Source of the DNA: CAZEAC01 sp964510065
Lineage (GTDB): Bacteria; Bdellovibrionota_C; UBA2361; CAIXSY01
Reading direction: 5' to 3'
NCBI GenBank assembly: GCA_964510065.1
Contig: CAZEAC010000001.1
Location: 1 to 64,000, forward strand
DNA: 64,000 nt
Every line of letters begins with the position of its first letter. Position 1 is the stretch's first letter. The notes under the pieces were generated by a model. That model saw only the letters and a program-made list of their open reading frames with translations. It was not told where the DNA came from and ran no database searches. A program made the translations under genes and the position numbers. Below are positions 35,012 to 43,539 of the stretch, piece after piece.

Positions 35012-36829
35012 CTAATCCAGCTCGAATTTCTTCCGCCAATCCTCTTTTTCCTGCCACTTCGGTTGATCCTCCCGGAACATTATGAAGTTATTAAACACAA
35101 GGCAATCCATCTCGGTTCGCATAAAACAGCGATACGCATCACTCGGCGTACACACGATCGGCTCGCCACGTACGTTAAAGCTCGTATTTACAAGTACCGC
35201 GCAGCCAGTGCGGCGCTCAAATGCCTCTAAAAGTCTATAAAATCCGGGATGACTTTGCTTATCCACGGTCTGCACTCGCGCCGAGTAGTCGACATGAGTA
35301 ATCGCTGGGATATCTGACTTTGGAACATTTAATTTCGCGATACCAAAAAGCTGTTCCTGCTCGTCAGTCAACTGAACGCGCCTCGATTTTTGAACCGGCG
35401 CCACCAACAACATATACGGCGAATCCGAATCGAGCTCGAAGTACTGATTGACCTTCTCGCGCATCACCGCGGGAGCAAACGGCCTGAATGACTCTCGAAA
35501 CTTAATCTTAAGATTCATCTTTGATTGCATCGTCTTTGACCGCGGGTCACCGATAATACTGCGATTACCTAAGGCGCGCGGCCCAAACTCCATTCGGCCC
35601 TGACACCACCCAATGACTTTCTCCTCAGCAAGCAACGCTGAGACCGTTTCAAAGAGCTCGTCTTCACCGAGCTCGCGAAATACCGCGCCGGAAGTCGCCA
35701 AATCACGCTGCACCTCTTCACGCGAAAATTGCGGTCCTAGCAGCGAGTTTTTCTGATAATCATGCGTGCCATCGGGAGTCCGCGGATTCTTGAGATAGCC
35801 GTACCACACACAAAGCGCCGCGCCGAGCGCGCCTCCCGCGTCGCCTGCAGCCGGCTGAATCCAAATATTCTTGAAAGGTCCTTCGCGAAGCACTCGACCA
35901 TTGCCCACGCAATTAAGTGCCACACCGCCAGCAAGACAAAGGTTCGAAATGCCAGTTTCCTTATGTAAGAAGCGGCTTTGACGAAGCATACACTCTTCGG
36001 TAACTTCTTGAACTGATCGGGCGAGATCCATTTCGCGCTGCGTGAGCGCGCTTTCCGGCTTTCTTCGCGGGCCATCAAAGAGTTCCGCGAAACGATCATT
36101 GGTCATCGTTAGACCGGACATATAATTAAAATACTTCAAGTTGAGATGAAACGAGCCATCTTCTTTCAGATCGATTAAATTATCGAGGATCTGCTTTACG
36201 TACTTAGGCTGGCCGTAGGGCGCAAGTCCCATTACTTTATACTCACCGGAATTAACTTTGAATCCGGTAAAATAAGTAAACGCTGAATACAGCAACCCAA
36301 GTGAATGCGGGAAGTGAATTTCTTTTATCAGCGAGAACTCATTCCCTTTGCCCACACCGAGACTGTTGGTCGTCCACTCGCCGACGCCGTCTATCGTTAA
36401 AATCGCCGCATCCTTATAGGGCGAAGGATAAAAGGCACTCGCCGCGTGGCTTTGATGATGTTCAGTGAAAAGTATCTCGCCGTCAAACTGAAGCTCGTTT
36501 TTAATGGTATCCGGTATCCAGAGCTTTTCTTTAAGCCAAAGCGGTAATGCCTTCGCATATGACGTGAAACCCTTAGGCGCCGTGGTAAGGTATGAATTCA
36601 AAATTCGCTCGAATTTAAGCAGCGGCTTATCGTAAAAAGCTACGTAATCGATATCCTTGACCGTAAGCTTTTGCGAGCTTAGGCAGTACTCCGAAGCCTT
36701 TCGCGGAAAGTTAAAATCATGCTTTTTGCGGGTAAATCGTTCCTCCTGCGCCGCCGCGACGATTTCACCGTCACGTACGAGGCAGGCTGCGGAATCGTGA
36801 TAGAAGGCTGATATTCCAAGGATGTTCAT
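35012..36829 (-). CDS. NodU/CmcH-family carbamoyltransferase
   Basis: This family of O-carbamoyltransferases makes carbamoyl-adenylate from carbamoyl phosphate and ATP and transfers it to a sugar or antibiotic hydroxyl. The N-terminal part is an ASKHA-fold domain: MNILGISAFYHDSAACLVRDG, then FTEHHQSHAASAFY with the metal-binding His cluster, AILTIDGVGEW and NLCLAGGVALNC. The C-terminal domain ends RTGCAVLVNTSFNVRGEPIV and PSDAYRCF. Upstream in-frame codons to 36886 would add a hydrophobic stretch that family members lack. It is followed by an SxtJ-family gene and divergent from two glycosyltransferases, which points to carbamoylation of a cell-surface glycan. Confidence 0.94.
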   Translation of the reverse strand: MNILGISAFYHDSAACLVRDGEIVAAAQEERFTRKKHDFNFPRKASEYCLSSQKLTVKDIDYVAFYDKPLLKFERILNSYLTTAPKGFTSYAKALPLWLKEKLWIPDTIKNELQFDGEILFTEHHQSHAASAFYPSPYKDAAILTIDGVGEWTTNSLGVGKGNEFSLIKEIHFPHSLGLLYSAFTYFTGFKVNSGEYKVMGLAPYGQPKYVKQILDNLIDLKEDGSFHLNLKYFNYMSGLTMTNDRFAELFDGPRRKPESALTQREMDLARSVQEVTEECMLRQSRFLHKETGISNLCLAGGVALNCVGNGRVLREGPFKNIWIQPAAGDAGGALGAALCVWYGYLKNPRTPDGTHDYQKNSLLGPQFSREEVQRDLATSGAVFRELGEDELFETVSALLAEEKVIGWCQGRMEFGPRALGNRSIIGDPRSKTMQSKMNLKIKFRESFRPFAPAVMREKVNQYFELDSDSPYMLLVAPVQKSRRVQLTDEQEQLFGIAKLNVPKSDIPAITHVDYSARVQTVDKQSHPGFYRLLEAFERRTGCAVLVNTSFNVRGEPIVCTPSDAYRCFMRTEMDCLVFNNFIMFREDQPKWQEKEDWRKKFELD

Positions 36830-36915
36830 TGATTTGCCGACGATTCTCAAAATTAGTATAAAGCCTGACAATGGTAATGTATTCATAGGCCCGTCGTCAA
36901 CAAAAGCAAAGGATT

Positions 36916-37782
36916 GTGCAACAGCCTCGAAAACAGAAGATCTCAGCTACCGTGATATGCTTTAATGAGGAGCAGAAGATCGAACGCTGCCTTAAGAGCC
37001 TTGCGTTCTGTGACGAAATCGTCGTTATCGATAGTGGCTCTACCGACAACACCGTCGCGCTCGCAAAGGCCCTCGCCTCAAAAGTTATTCATCAAAGTTG
37101 GCTCGGCTACGTGCAGCAGAAACAATTCTCATTTGATTCGTGCACTCATGATTGGGCCCTTAGCATTGATGCGGACGAGGTTATAACGCCTGAGCTTGCC
37201 GAAGAGATCATTGGTGCGATTAATAATGAGGCCAATCAGGATATCGTTGCCTATGAGCTAAATCGAGTAGTTTATTTTCTCGGAAAATTTTGGCGCAAGG
37301 GCGGATGGTATCCCGAATATCGTTTACGCCTTGCACGACGAAGTAAAGTTCGTTGGGGTGGCCGAAACCCGCATGACAAAATAATCGTCAATGGGCAGTA
37401 CAAACGACTTTCGGGCGAGCTGCATCATTTCTCCTACGATAATTTCTTCGGACAGGTGCAATCACTCAATAACTTTTCGAGTGTCGCGGCAAATGAAAAA
37501 GTGAAAGAAGGCGCTCGGGCCTCGATAATAAATATTATTCTTAACCCTTGCGCGCGATTTATTAAATTCTACTTGATCCGAAAAGGGTACCGCGAAGGAC
37601 TTCCAGGATTTATCGTTGCGTTAGTAGAGGCATTTTCTGTGTTCCTTAAGTATAGCAAGATTGCCGAGCTGCAACTTTATTCATACGATCTCGAGAAAAA
37701 CCGCCGGAACTCCAAAATACTGGCTACCTCCGACCAACGTCCTTCGGCTCCAGTCGATCACTCGCGCGCCGATATCGCATAG
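36916..37782 (+). CDS. Glycosyltransferase family 2, WaaE/KdtX-like
   Basis: This is a GT-A fold transferase. The N-terminal segment SATVICFNEEQKIERCLKSL with VVIDSGSTDNTVALA and the DxD-like SIDADEVITPELAEEI match the WaaE/KdtX-type lipopolysaccharide core transferases. Those also share the acceptor-side motif RLARRSKVRWGG followed by HDKI, and a membrane-associated C-terminal third (IINIILNPCARFIKFYLIRKGYREGLPGFIVALVEAF). The start is GTG, with AAAGGA just upstream. It is divergent from the carbamoyltransferase gene by 86 bp and followed by a polyprenol-sugar-type transferase. Confidence 0.9.
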   Translation: MQQPRKQKISATVICFNEEQKIERCLKSLAFCDEIVVIDSGSTDNTVALAKALASKVIHQSWLGYVQQKQFSFDSCTHDWALSIDADEVITPELAEEIIGAINNEANQDIVAYELNRVVYFLGKFWRKGGWYPEYRLRLARRSKVRWGGRNPHDKIIVNGQYKRLSGELHHFSYDNFFGQVQSLNNFSSVAANEKVKEGARASIINIILNPCARFIKFYLIRKGYREGLPGFIVALVEAFSVFLKYSKIAELQLYSYDLEKNRRNSKILATSDQRPSAPVDHSRADIA

Positions 37783-37850
37783 GGTGACGACCACCGCCCT
37801 CTGCTACTCATATTGATTGAGCCTCGCGGCTGCTGCAATAATGCTCGCGT

Positions 37851-39254
37851 ATGCCGCGCTGCACTCGAGACTTCGCTGTTTACTTACTTCTTGCCATCTT
37901 TTGCTTCTCTCATATTCATCAGGGCAGTCTCGCCGTCGATGCAATTCGATACAGCTCGATTTCTTGGCAAATACTGGAGACCGGTGACTGGATACATCTT
38001 ATCGATAGCTACTCCGGTGCGCCGTATGCGAATAAACCGCCGCTGCTATTTTGGCTGCTTGCCCTTACTTTTAAGTTGGTCGGATACAGCACATTTTCGG
38101 CTAAGCTAATCCCCAGTATCTTCACATTTCTCGCAGTGCTCTTGCTGTATCGGGTCACGCTTCGCTTCGGAACCGTTGCGGCGCTGTGGGCAGTGTTACT
38201 TTTTCTCTTCAATCGAAGCTTCATGCGCGAAATCAATGATGTCGGATTTGACGGAATGGCGGCCCTTGGAATCGTTATAATCATTAGATCTTTTATGGAC
38301 CTTGTCGATTCCAAGTTAAAATATCAATTTAGCGAAGGTTTTGTGTGTGCGCTTGGAATCTTTCTCGTCGCGCAGAGCAAACCACCTTACCTTCTTTTTA
38401 TGGTGGTTCCGGCTCTCTATTTGCTGTACCGCGAGAAAGCTCTTATTTTCGCGCACTTTCGATTTTCCTTCCTGGCCGGAGCGATACTCCCTTTGTTTTT
38501 AGCGATAAGTTGGTTTGTCTATGCCGGCGCGAGTTATCGAGATGCCGCCTACAGCAACCAGGTGGGTAAGTCTTTGATGTATGACAATGGCTGGCTCGAT
38601 AACCTGCTAACCTGGTTTCATTCGTATTTCGTGACGACGGCGCCAGCGTCATGGGCTGCGCTTGCAGCACTATGCACTCTTGCACGGCGACGAGCATTAT
38701 TCTCAAAAATCGGTACCCGCGAGCGTTTTCTCTTGCTCTGGTTCGCTCAGACTGCGCTTATCGTTTTGTTTGTGGCGTGCCGACCACGATATCTTTGGGT
38801 GACACTGCTGCCAGGCGTGCTTTTGGGAGCTATATATTTACAGGACGTCCTGCCACGGGTCGGAGAAAAGGGGCTGCGAAATATTTGCTTCGCAATTTCG
38901 AGCATTATTGTTATCGCTCTCTTGTCAGGGGTTCAATTTCACAAGACAAACCAAGTAATAACTGCACTTCGCAGCGTCGAACGTGAGCTAAAGACTTCGC
39001 GATCAATCCGTGAAGTTTGTTTTGATCACCCTGAGAGTGCGATTAAGGGTGAGAGATATCGGCGAGAAACAAAGTTGCTGGTTAAGTTAGAGACCGGGCG
39101 CGATGTTCGCTTCGTTTCATCTTCTGACGCATGGTCAAGCCGAGGACCGCTTCTTGCGAACATGGCGTGTAACAGACGACTCTTAGAGTATGGTTTTCAA
39201 AGTCGCCCGGCAGAGACTAAAAATATGTTCATCGCCGAGGCTCCGCAGCCCTAA
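37851..39254 (+). CDS. ArnT/PMT-like membrane glycosyltransferase
   Basis: The 467-residue multi-spanning enzyme is of the GT39/GT83 type and uses polyprenyl-phosphate sugars at the periplasmic face. The first periplasmic loop carries the expected DAIRYSSISWQILETGDW and YANKPPLLFWLLALTFKLVG, the catalytic-loop hallmark. Roughly ten to eleven transmembrane helices follow, and then a soluble tail of about 110 residues. It likely adds a sugar to the same surface glycan as the neighbouring transferase. Its TAA stop is the first three bases of an R1 repeat arm. Confidence 0.9.
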   Translation: MPRCTRDFAVYLLLAIFCFSHIHQGSLAVDAIRYSSISWQILETGDWIHLIDSYSGAPYANKPPLLFWLLALTFKLVGYSTFSAKLIPSIFTFLAVLLLYRVTLRFGTVAALWAVLLFLFNRSFMREINDVGFDGMAALGIVIIIRSFMDLVDSKLKYQFSEGFVCALGIFLVAQSKPPYLLFMVVPALYLLYREKALIFAHFRFSFLAGAILPLFLAISWFVYAGASYRDAAYSNQVGKSLMYDNGWLDNLLTWFHSYFVTTAPASWAALAALCTLARRRALFSKIGTRERFLLLWFAQTALIVLFVACRPRYLWVTLLPGVLLGAIYLQDVLPRVGEKGLRNICFAISSIIVIALLSGVQFHKTNQVITALRSVERELKTSRSIREVCFDHPESAIKGERYRRETKLLVKLETGRDVRFVSSSDAWSSRGPLLANMACNRRLLEYGFQSRPAETKNMFIAEAPQP

Positions 39255-39275
39255 CCTGGACTTCTCTCACAGGTT
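39252..39275 (+). repeat. R1 solo left arm
   Basis: TAACCTGGACTTCTCTCACA followed by GGTT is the R1 left terminus with a 2-bp insertion. It starts on the glycosyltransferase stop codon and ends 6 bp before the sthA stop of the convergent gene. Confidence 0.6.
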
Positions 39276-39280
39276 TCTAC

Positions 39281-40723
39281 TCAATTAATCTCGCTTTCCT
39301 GGTAGGGAACTTCATCGGGCAATCCCTGGGTAGCGACAATCTTATTGAGGCCATCAAGAGCCGCCGTACGATATGCTTGAGAGAGCGTCGGGTAGTTAAA
39401 AACGAGCTGACTCAAGGTGTCGATGCCACCCTCGAAGCCCATTACTGCCTGACCTATATGCACCAGTTCGGCGGCAGATTCGCCAATAATGTGAATCCCC
39501 AATATCTGGAGCGTGCCACGGTGGAACAGTATCTTTAAGACACCGCTTGTCTCACCAATTATCTTTCCGCGCTCTATCTCGTCAAAACGAGCGATGCCTA
39601 CCTCATATGGTACTTTTGCTTTACTAAGCTCGGCTTCGGTCTTTCCGACCATGGCGATCTCGGGAATAGTATAAATACCGTAGGGCAGTGGAAGATCGAA
39701 TCCGCGGTCATGTAAGCCAAATGCGTGACAGGCCGCGCGTCTACCCTGTTCGAGCGAGGTCGAGGCCAGCGATGGGGCGCCAATGATATCGCCAACCGCA
39801 TAGACATTTGGTACAGCCGTCTGATAGTGCTCATTGACGGAAACAAGTCCACGCTCGTTGGACTTTATGCCCAGGGATCCAAGATGTAACTTCTCGACAT
39901 TACCGACCCGCCCGGCCGATACCAGCAATGCATCGGTCACTAATCGTTTTCCACTTTCAAGGTAGGTAATCGCTCGGCCATCGGGCGACCGGGCGCAGCG
40001 TACGACCTTGTCATTAACGATGAGTGAAACTTTCTGCTCACGAAGCTTGTAGGCAAGGCAGTCGACAAGCTCTTGATCGACAAAGCCCAGAATGCCGCCG
40101 CGCGCCTCAACGATAGTGACCTTAATTCCAACGGCCGCACACATTGAACCATATTCGCACCCAATGACACCACCTCCGACAACACTCAACGTGCGTGGAA
40201 GCTGTTTCATGTGCAGAATGGAGTCACTATCAAGGATTACCTCACCGTCGAATTCGAATCCTGGCGGACGCCAGGGTCGAGTACCGGTCGCAATACAGAT
40301 AAACTCAGTAGTAAGCTGCTGCTCTTTCTTTGCCATCGAGACTTTTACGGTGTGCGCATCTACAAGCGAGCCGAAGCCGTGAAATATTTCGACATTGTTT
40401 CGAATGAGCTGCGAGCGCATGGTTTGCTCGATATCGTTGACGATACTGTCGGTGCGGCTTGTGAGATCTTGCATCTCGATATGGTGCTTTACACGGTAGG
40501 CGTCCCCGTAGTGGCTGCGTTCGCGATAGCCCGAAAGATGCAGTATCGCCTCGCGGAAGGATTTGCTAGGGATAGTGCCGTCATGCAGGCACACTCCTCC
40601 GACTTTGCTTTGAGAATCAATGATCGCCACCCGCTTTCCTAGTTTAGCCGCCTGAATAGCAGCCTTCTGGCCACCAGGGCCGGAACCGATCACCACAAGA
40701 TTGAAGTCATAAGTTGAGCTCAT
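39281..40723 (-). CDS. sthA: Soluble pyridine nucleotide transhydrogenase
   Basis: This FAD flavoprotein reversibly moves hydride between NADPH and NAD+. The FAD site is VVIGSGPGGQKAA at the N-terminus. The usual disulfide motif of this family appears as GGVCLHDGTIPSK, with only one Cys, which is the SthA signature and excludes lipoamide dehydrogenase. The NAD(P) site is SVVGGGVIGCEYGSM, and the second FAD motif is VYAVGDIIGAPSLAS. The dimerisation domain ends the chain. A TTG ten codons upstream is open, but the ATG of MSSTYDFNL matches the family start better. Confidence 0.95.
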   Translation of the reverse strand: MSSTYDFNLVVIGSGPGGQKAAIQAAKLGKRVAIIDSQSKVGGVCLHDGTIPSKSFREAILHLSGYRERSHYGDAYRVKHHIEMQDLTSRTDSIVNDIEQTMRSQLIRNNVEIFHGFGSLVDAHTVKVSMAKKEQQLTTEFICIATGTRPWRPPGFEFDGEVILDSDSILHMKQLPRTLSVVGGGVIGCEYGSMCAAVGIKVTIVEARGGILGFVDQELVDCLAYKLREQKVSLIVNDKVVRCARSPDGRAITYLESGKRLVTDALLVSAGRVGNVEKLHLGSLGIKSNERGLVSVNEHYQTAVPNVYAVGDIIGAPSLASTSLEQGRRAACHAFGLHDRGFDLPLPYGIYTIPEIAMVGKTEAELSKAKVPYEVGIARFDEIERGKIIGETSGVLKILFHRGTLQILGIHIIGESAAELVHIGQAVMGFEGGIDTLSQLVFNYPTLSQAYRTAALDGLNKIVATQGLPDEVPYQESEIN

Positions 40724-40861
40724 GAATTGAGTATCGGTAGTCGCACGATTCAATCTTAGGGATGATTACAAAACAGAGGTTGGTCGTACTGGTCGAAAAT
40801 CTTTGTTAGTCTATTTGAGGACTTACTATAACCGTACGTAACTTTTGAGGTGAAAGTTATT

Positions 40862-40962
40862 GGTGTTTCCCGTGCATCTGCACATGCGCGTAAACGTTCC
40901 TGTTCCCGAATCTTTTCGTGAAGGGGGCCGTTTACCGGCAGGTGCACGTTCACGGGAAACCC
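40862..40962. repeat. Long imperfect hairpin upstream of thrB
   Basis: The left arm GGTGTTTCCCGTGCATCTGC and the right arm, read on the other strand, GGGTTTCCCGTGAACGTGCA both continue to GTAAACG, giving about 34-nt arms with several mismatches around a 32-nt centre. The surrounding 380 bp between sthA and thrB carry no supported gene; a 65-residue open frame on the minus strand starts inside the hairpin and is probably spurious. It may be a member of yet another dispersed repeat family. Confidence 0.6.
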
Positions 40963-41103
40963 ACACGTAAGAGTAGTTACAACGCTACATAAAAATGCTC
41001 TGACGGTGCCTCCACGCTTCTTGAACCATCACTTGCCAAACGTTTGCTCACTGACCGCATTCCTGAGTAGACCCCAATCATCATTTCGCAGTAATCTGCG
41101 GAC

Positions 41104-42051
41104 ATGCCAGAAAGAGTCCGAGCTTATTCCCCGGCCACTGTCGCCAATGTCTGCTGTGCGTTCGACGCTCTCGGCTTCGCCCTGACTGCGCCTGGCGACG
41201 AGGTAGTAGTCCAGCGAAGCCCCACTGCTGGCGTCACCATTTCTAAAATTGCAGGGGACCAGGGGCGACTTACCAAGGATCCCCATAAAAATGCGGCGAC
41301 TATAGGTATTATCGCACTACTTGCGCATCTTGGTGAGGAAATTGGTATTTCGGTGGAACTAGTAAAGAAGATGCCACTGGGAAGTGGAATGGGATCAAGC
41401 GCTGCAAGCGCCGCGGCTGGTGTCGTCGCCGTAAATGCGCTGCTTGGCTCGCCACTTTCAAAGAGAGAGCTGGTGCGCTTCGCAATGGAATCTGAACGGG
41501 TCATTACCGGGGCGGCACACGCGGACAACGTAGCACCGGCAATACTTGGCGGCTTCGTACTTGTTCGAAGTAACGATCCCCTGGATCTCGTGGAGATTCC
41601 TTCACCACCCGAACTTTTCTGTGCACTGGTGCATCCCTACTACGAAGTGAACACCGCGGATGCGCGTAAGATCTTGCGAAGACACGTCGAACTCGGCGAT
41701 GCCGCAGCGCAGTGGGCGAATGTTGGCGCTCTCGTTGCCGGCCTCCTTCGATCAGACTATGACTTAATTTCTCGATCGCTTATCGATAGAATTATTGAGC
41801 CTCAGCGGTCGGTGTTGATACCGGGGTTTGATCAAGCCAAGGCGGCCGCGCTTCGAGATGGAGCCCTCGGTTTTGGCCTCTCCGGATCGGGGCCATCTGT
41901 TTTTGCGCTTGCCAGGTCCTTTCAATCGGTAAGTCAGATTGCCGAAGCGATTAATCGCGCGTTTCAAGACGTTCAAATTAAAAGTGATGTATATCTAGGC
42001 CCGATAAATTCCACCGGTACGGTCCTCAGTAAAGAAGAGCCACTACCGTGA
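41104..42051 (+). CDS. thrB: Homoserine kinase
   Basis: This GHMP kinase phosphorylates homoserine in threonine synthesis. It begins with the family pattern RAYSPATVANVCCAFDALGFAL, has the ATP-binding loop PLGSGMGSSAASAAAG (91-106) and ends with the third GHMP motif GFGLSGSGPSVFALA. The length of 315 is normal. The stop overlaps the thrC GTG start by 4 bases (GTGA), giving translational coupling with the next enzyme of the pathway. Confidence 0.96.
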   Translation: MPERVRAYSPATVANVCCAFDALGFALTAPGDEVVVQRSPTAGVTISKIAGDQGRLTKDPHKNAATIGIIALLAHLGEEIGISVELVKKMPLGSGMGSSAASAAAGVVAVNALLGSPLSKRELVRFAMESERVITGAAHADNVAPAILGGFVLVRSNDPLDLVEIPSPPELFCALVHPYYEVNTADARKILRRHVELGDAAAQWANVGALVAGLLRSDYDLISRSLIDRIIEPQRSVLIPGFDQAKAAALRDGALGFGLSGSGPSVFALARSFQSVSQIAEAINRAFQDVQIKSDVYLGPINSTGTVLSKEEPLP

Positions 42052-43340
42052 ATGCTCGGCGATACTTTAATTTGAACGATCCGGATGAGCATGTCGATCT
42101 GCAAGAGGCAGTGCTTCAAGGCCTCGGACGAAGGCGTGGGCTTTTCTTCCCGGCTGTAATCCCAACAGTAGCGCTCACGCCGAATAGCACTCTTCTTGAA
42201 GTCGCTCGAATTGGAGCGCATGCACTTTTTGACGCTGACCTTCCCAAGCAAATAGTCGATAAGATTGTTGAGCAAGCATTTACCTTTGACGCACCCGTAG
42301 TCCCAATCGCCGAAGATTTGGCGGTACTCGAGCTGTTTCATGGACCAACGTTTGCCTTTAAGGATTTTGGAGCGCGCTTTTTGGCGGCACTTCTCGGATA
42401 TTATGCCGAAGAGTTTCATCGGGAGATAACAGTACTGGTTGCAACATCCGGTGACACTGGAAGCGCTGTTGCACAGAGTTTCCTCGGTCAATCCGGCATC
42501 CGCGTGATCCTTCTCTATCCTTCAGGGAGAGTTAGCCACCTTCAGGAGCAGCAACTAACCACGGCCGGACAAAATGTGCATGCCATCGAAGTGCTGGGAT
42601 CGTTTGATGATTGTCAGCGTATGGTCAAAGACGCATTCGCCGACAAAAGCCTTACCAAGCAAATTTTACTTACCTCCGCCAATTCAATAAATCTTGCGCG
42701 GCTCTTACCACAAGCATTTTACTATCTATACGCAAGCGTGTGTTCCGAGATTCGTCAGCCTCTCGGCGTAGTGGTGCCATCCGGGAATTTAGGAAATCTC
42801 TGCGCCGGATTGATTGCGCAAAGAATGGGTGCGCCAATTAAGAAATTTATCGCTGCTACCAACTTAAATTCAGTAGTGCCGGAATTCTTATCCGGTGAAC
42901 CGTATTCGCCGCGCGCGTCGATTGCTACACTTTCCAACGCCATGGACGTAGGCGATCCGAGTAATTTTCCGCGCTTACTCGCACTTTTTGCCAACGACCC
43001 GCAAAAGCTTCGCCATGAACTTTGCGGGGTAAGCATTAGTGAGGCCGAGACAATTTCAGCTTTAAGAGAGTGCTATCGGCGCAATTCATATCTCCCCGAC
43101 CCGCATTGCGCAGTAGGGCTTGCCGCTTGGGAAAAATTTAAGCAGCAGAATAGAGATTTTTTCGGTCTTGTATTGGCAACTGCGCACCCTGGAAAGTTCT
43201 TTGATGTGATTAAAGCGAGAGCCGGAATAGAGGTAACAATACCGGCTGCTTTGGACGCATATTTAAGGCGGCAAAGGCGATCCGAGACGCTTGCTCCAGA
43301 GTCATCGAAACTGATCGAGTATCTGCAAGCTACCCATTAG
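42048..43340 (+). CDS. thrC: Threonine synthase
   Basis: This PLP enzyme converts O-phosphohomoserine to threonine. The Schiff-base Lys is K105 in FHGPTFAFKDFGARF. The phosphate-binding segment VATSGDTGSAVAQSF and the later PSGNLGNLCAG are present. The N-terminal pattern RRGLFFPAVIPTV and the overall length are those of the Escherichia coli-like class. The start is GTG, overlapping thrB. No homoserine dehydrogenase or aspartokinase gene is in the window. The TAG stop lies on a solo R2 terminus. Confidence 0.96.
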   Translation: MNARRYFNLNDPDEHVDLQEAVLQGLGRRRGLFFPAVIPTVALTPNSTLLEVARIGAHALFDADLPKQIVDKIVEQAFTFDAPVVPIAEDLAVLELFHGPTFAFKDFGARFLAALLGYYAEEFHREITVLVATSGDTGSAVAQSFLGQSGIRVILLYPSGRVSHLQEQQLTTAGQNVHAIEVLGSFDDCQRMVKDAFADKSLTKQILLTSANSINLARLLPQAFYYLYASVCSEIRQPLGVVVPSGNLGNLCAGLIAQRMGAPIKKFIAATNLNSVVPEFLSGEPYSPRASIATLSNAMDVGDPSNFPRLLALFANDPQKLRHELCGVSISEAETISALRECYRRNSYLPDPHCAVGLAAWEKFKQQNRDFFGLVLATAHPGKFFDVIKARAGIEVTIPAALDAYLRRQRRSETLAPESSKLIEYLQATH

Positions 43341-43355
43341 GGAACTTCTGCAGAA
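43337..43355 (+). repeat. Solo R2 terminus after thrC
   Basis: TTAGGGAACTTCTGCAGAA is followed directly by TTAGGGAACCTCTGAAAAA of the complete R2 element, making a diverged 19-bp tandem pair. The first TTAG contains the thrC stop codon. Confidence 0.6.
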
Positions 43356-43359
43356 TTAG

Positions 43360-43539
43360 GGAACCTCTGAAAAACTAGGTGTTTTGGATTTGCTGGAGTT
43401 TCGGATGAGATTTGCGAGAAATCAGGTCGGGAAAAACGCAGGAATAGCAGGGCTATTTCGAGTATTTTCCCGACCTGATTTCTCGCAAAGATCGCCGAAA
43501 GGCCAGCGAAGACGAAATACATAGTTTTTCAGAGGTTCC
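43360..43539 (-). mobile_element. R2 inverted-repeat element, copy 2 (180 bp)
   Basis: The 18-bp termini are the same as copy 1 (GGAACCTCTGAAAAACTA and its complement), flanked by TTAG on both sides (43356-43359 and 43540-43543). Orientation is opposite to copy 1. The internal stem here pairs TTTGCGAGAAATCAGGTCGG with its complement; compared with copy 1, three positions differ and each change is matched on the opposite arm. The loop and outer parts are almost identical. No transposase is encoded. Confidence 0.8.

Noticed and set aside
40756..40953. 65-residue minus-strand frame before thrB
   Set aside because: Starts within the long hairpin; the N-terminal residues are just the translated repeat.
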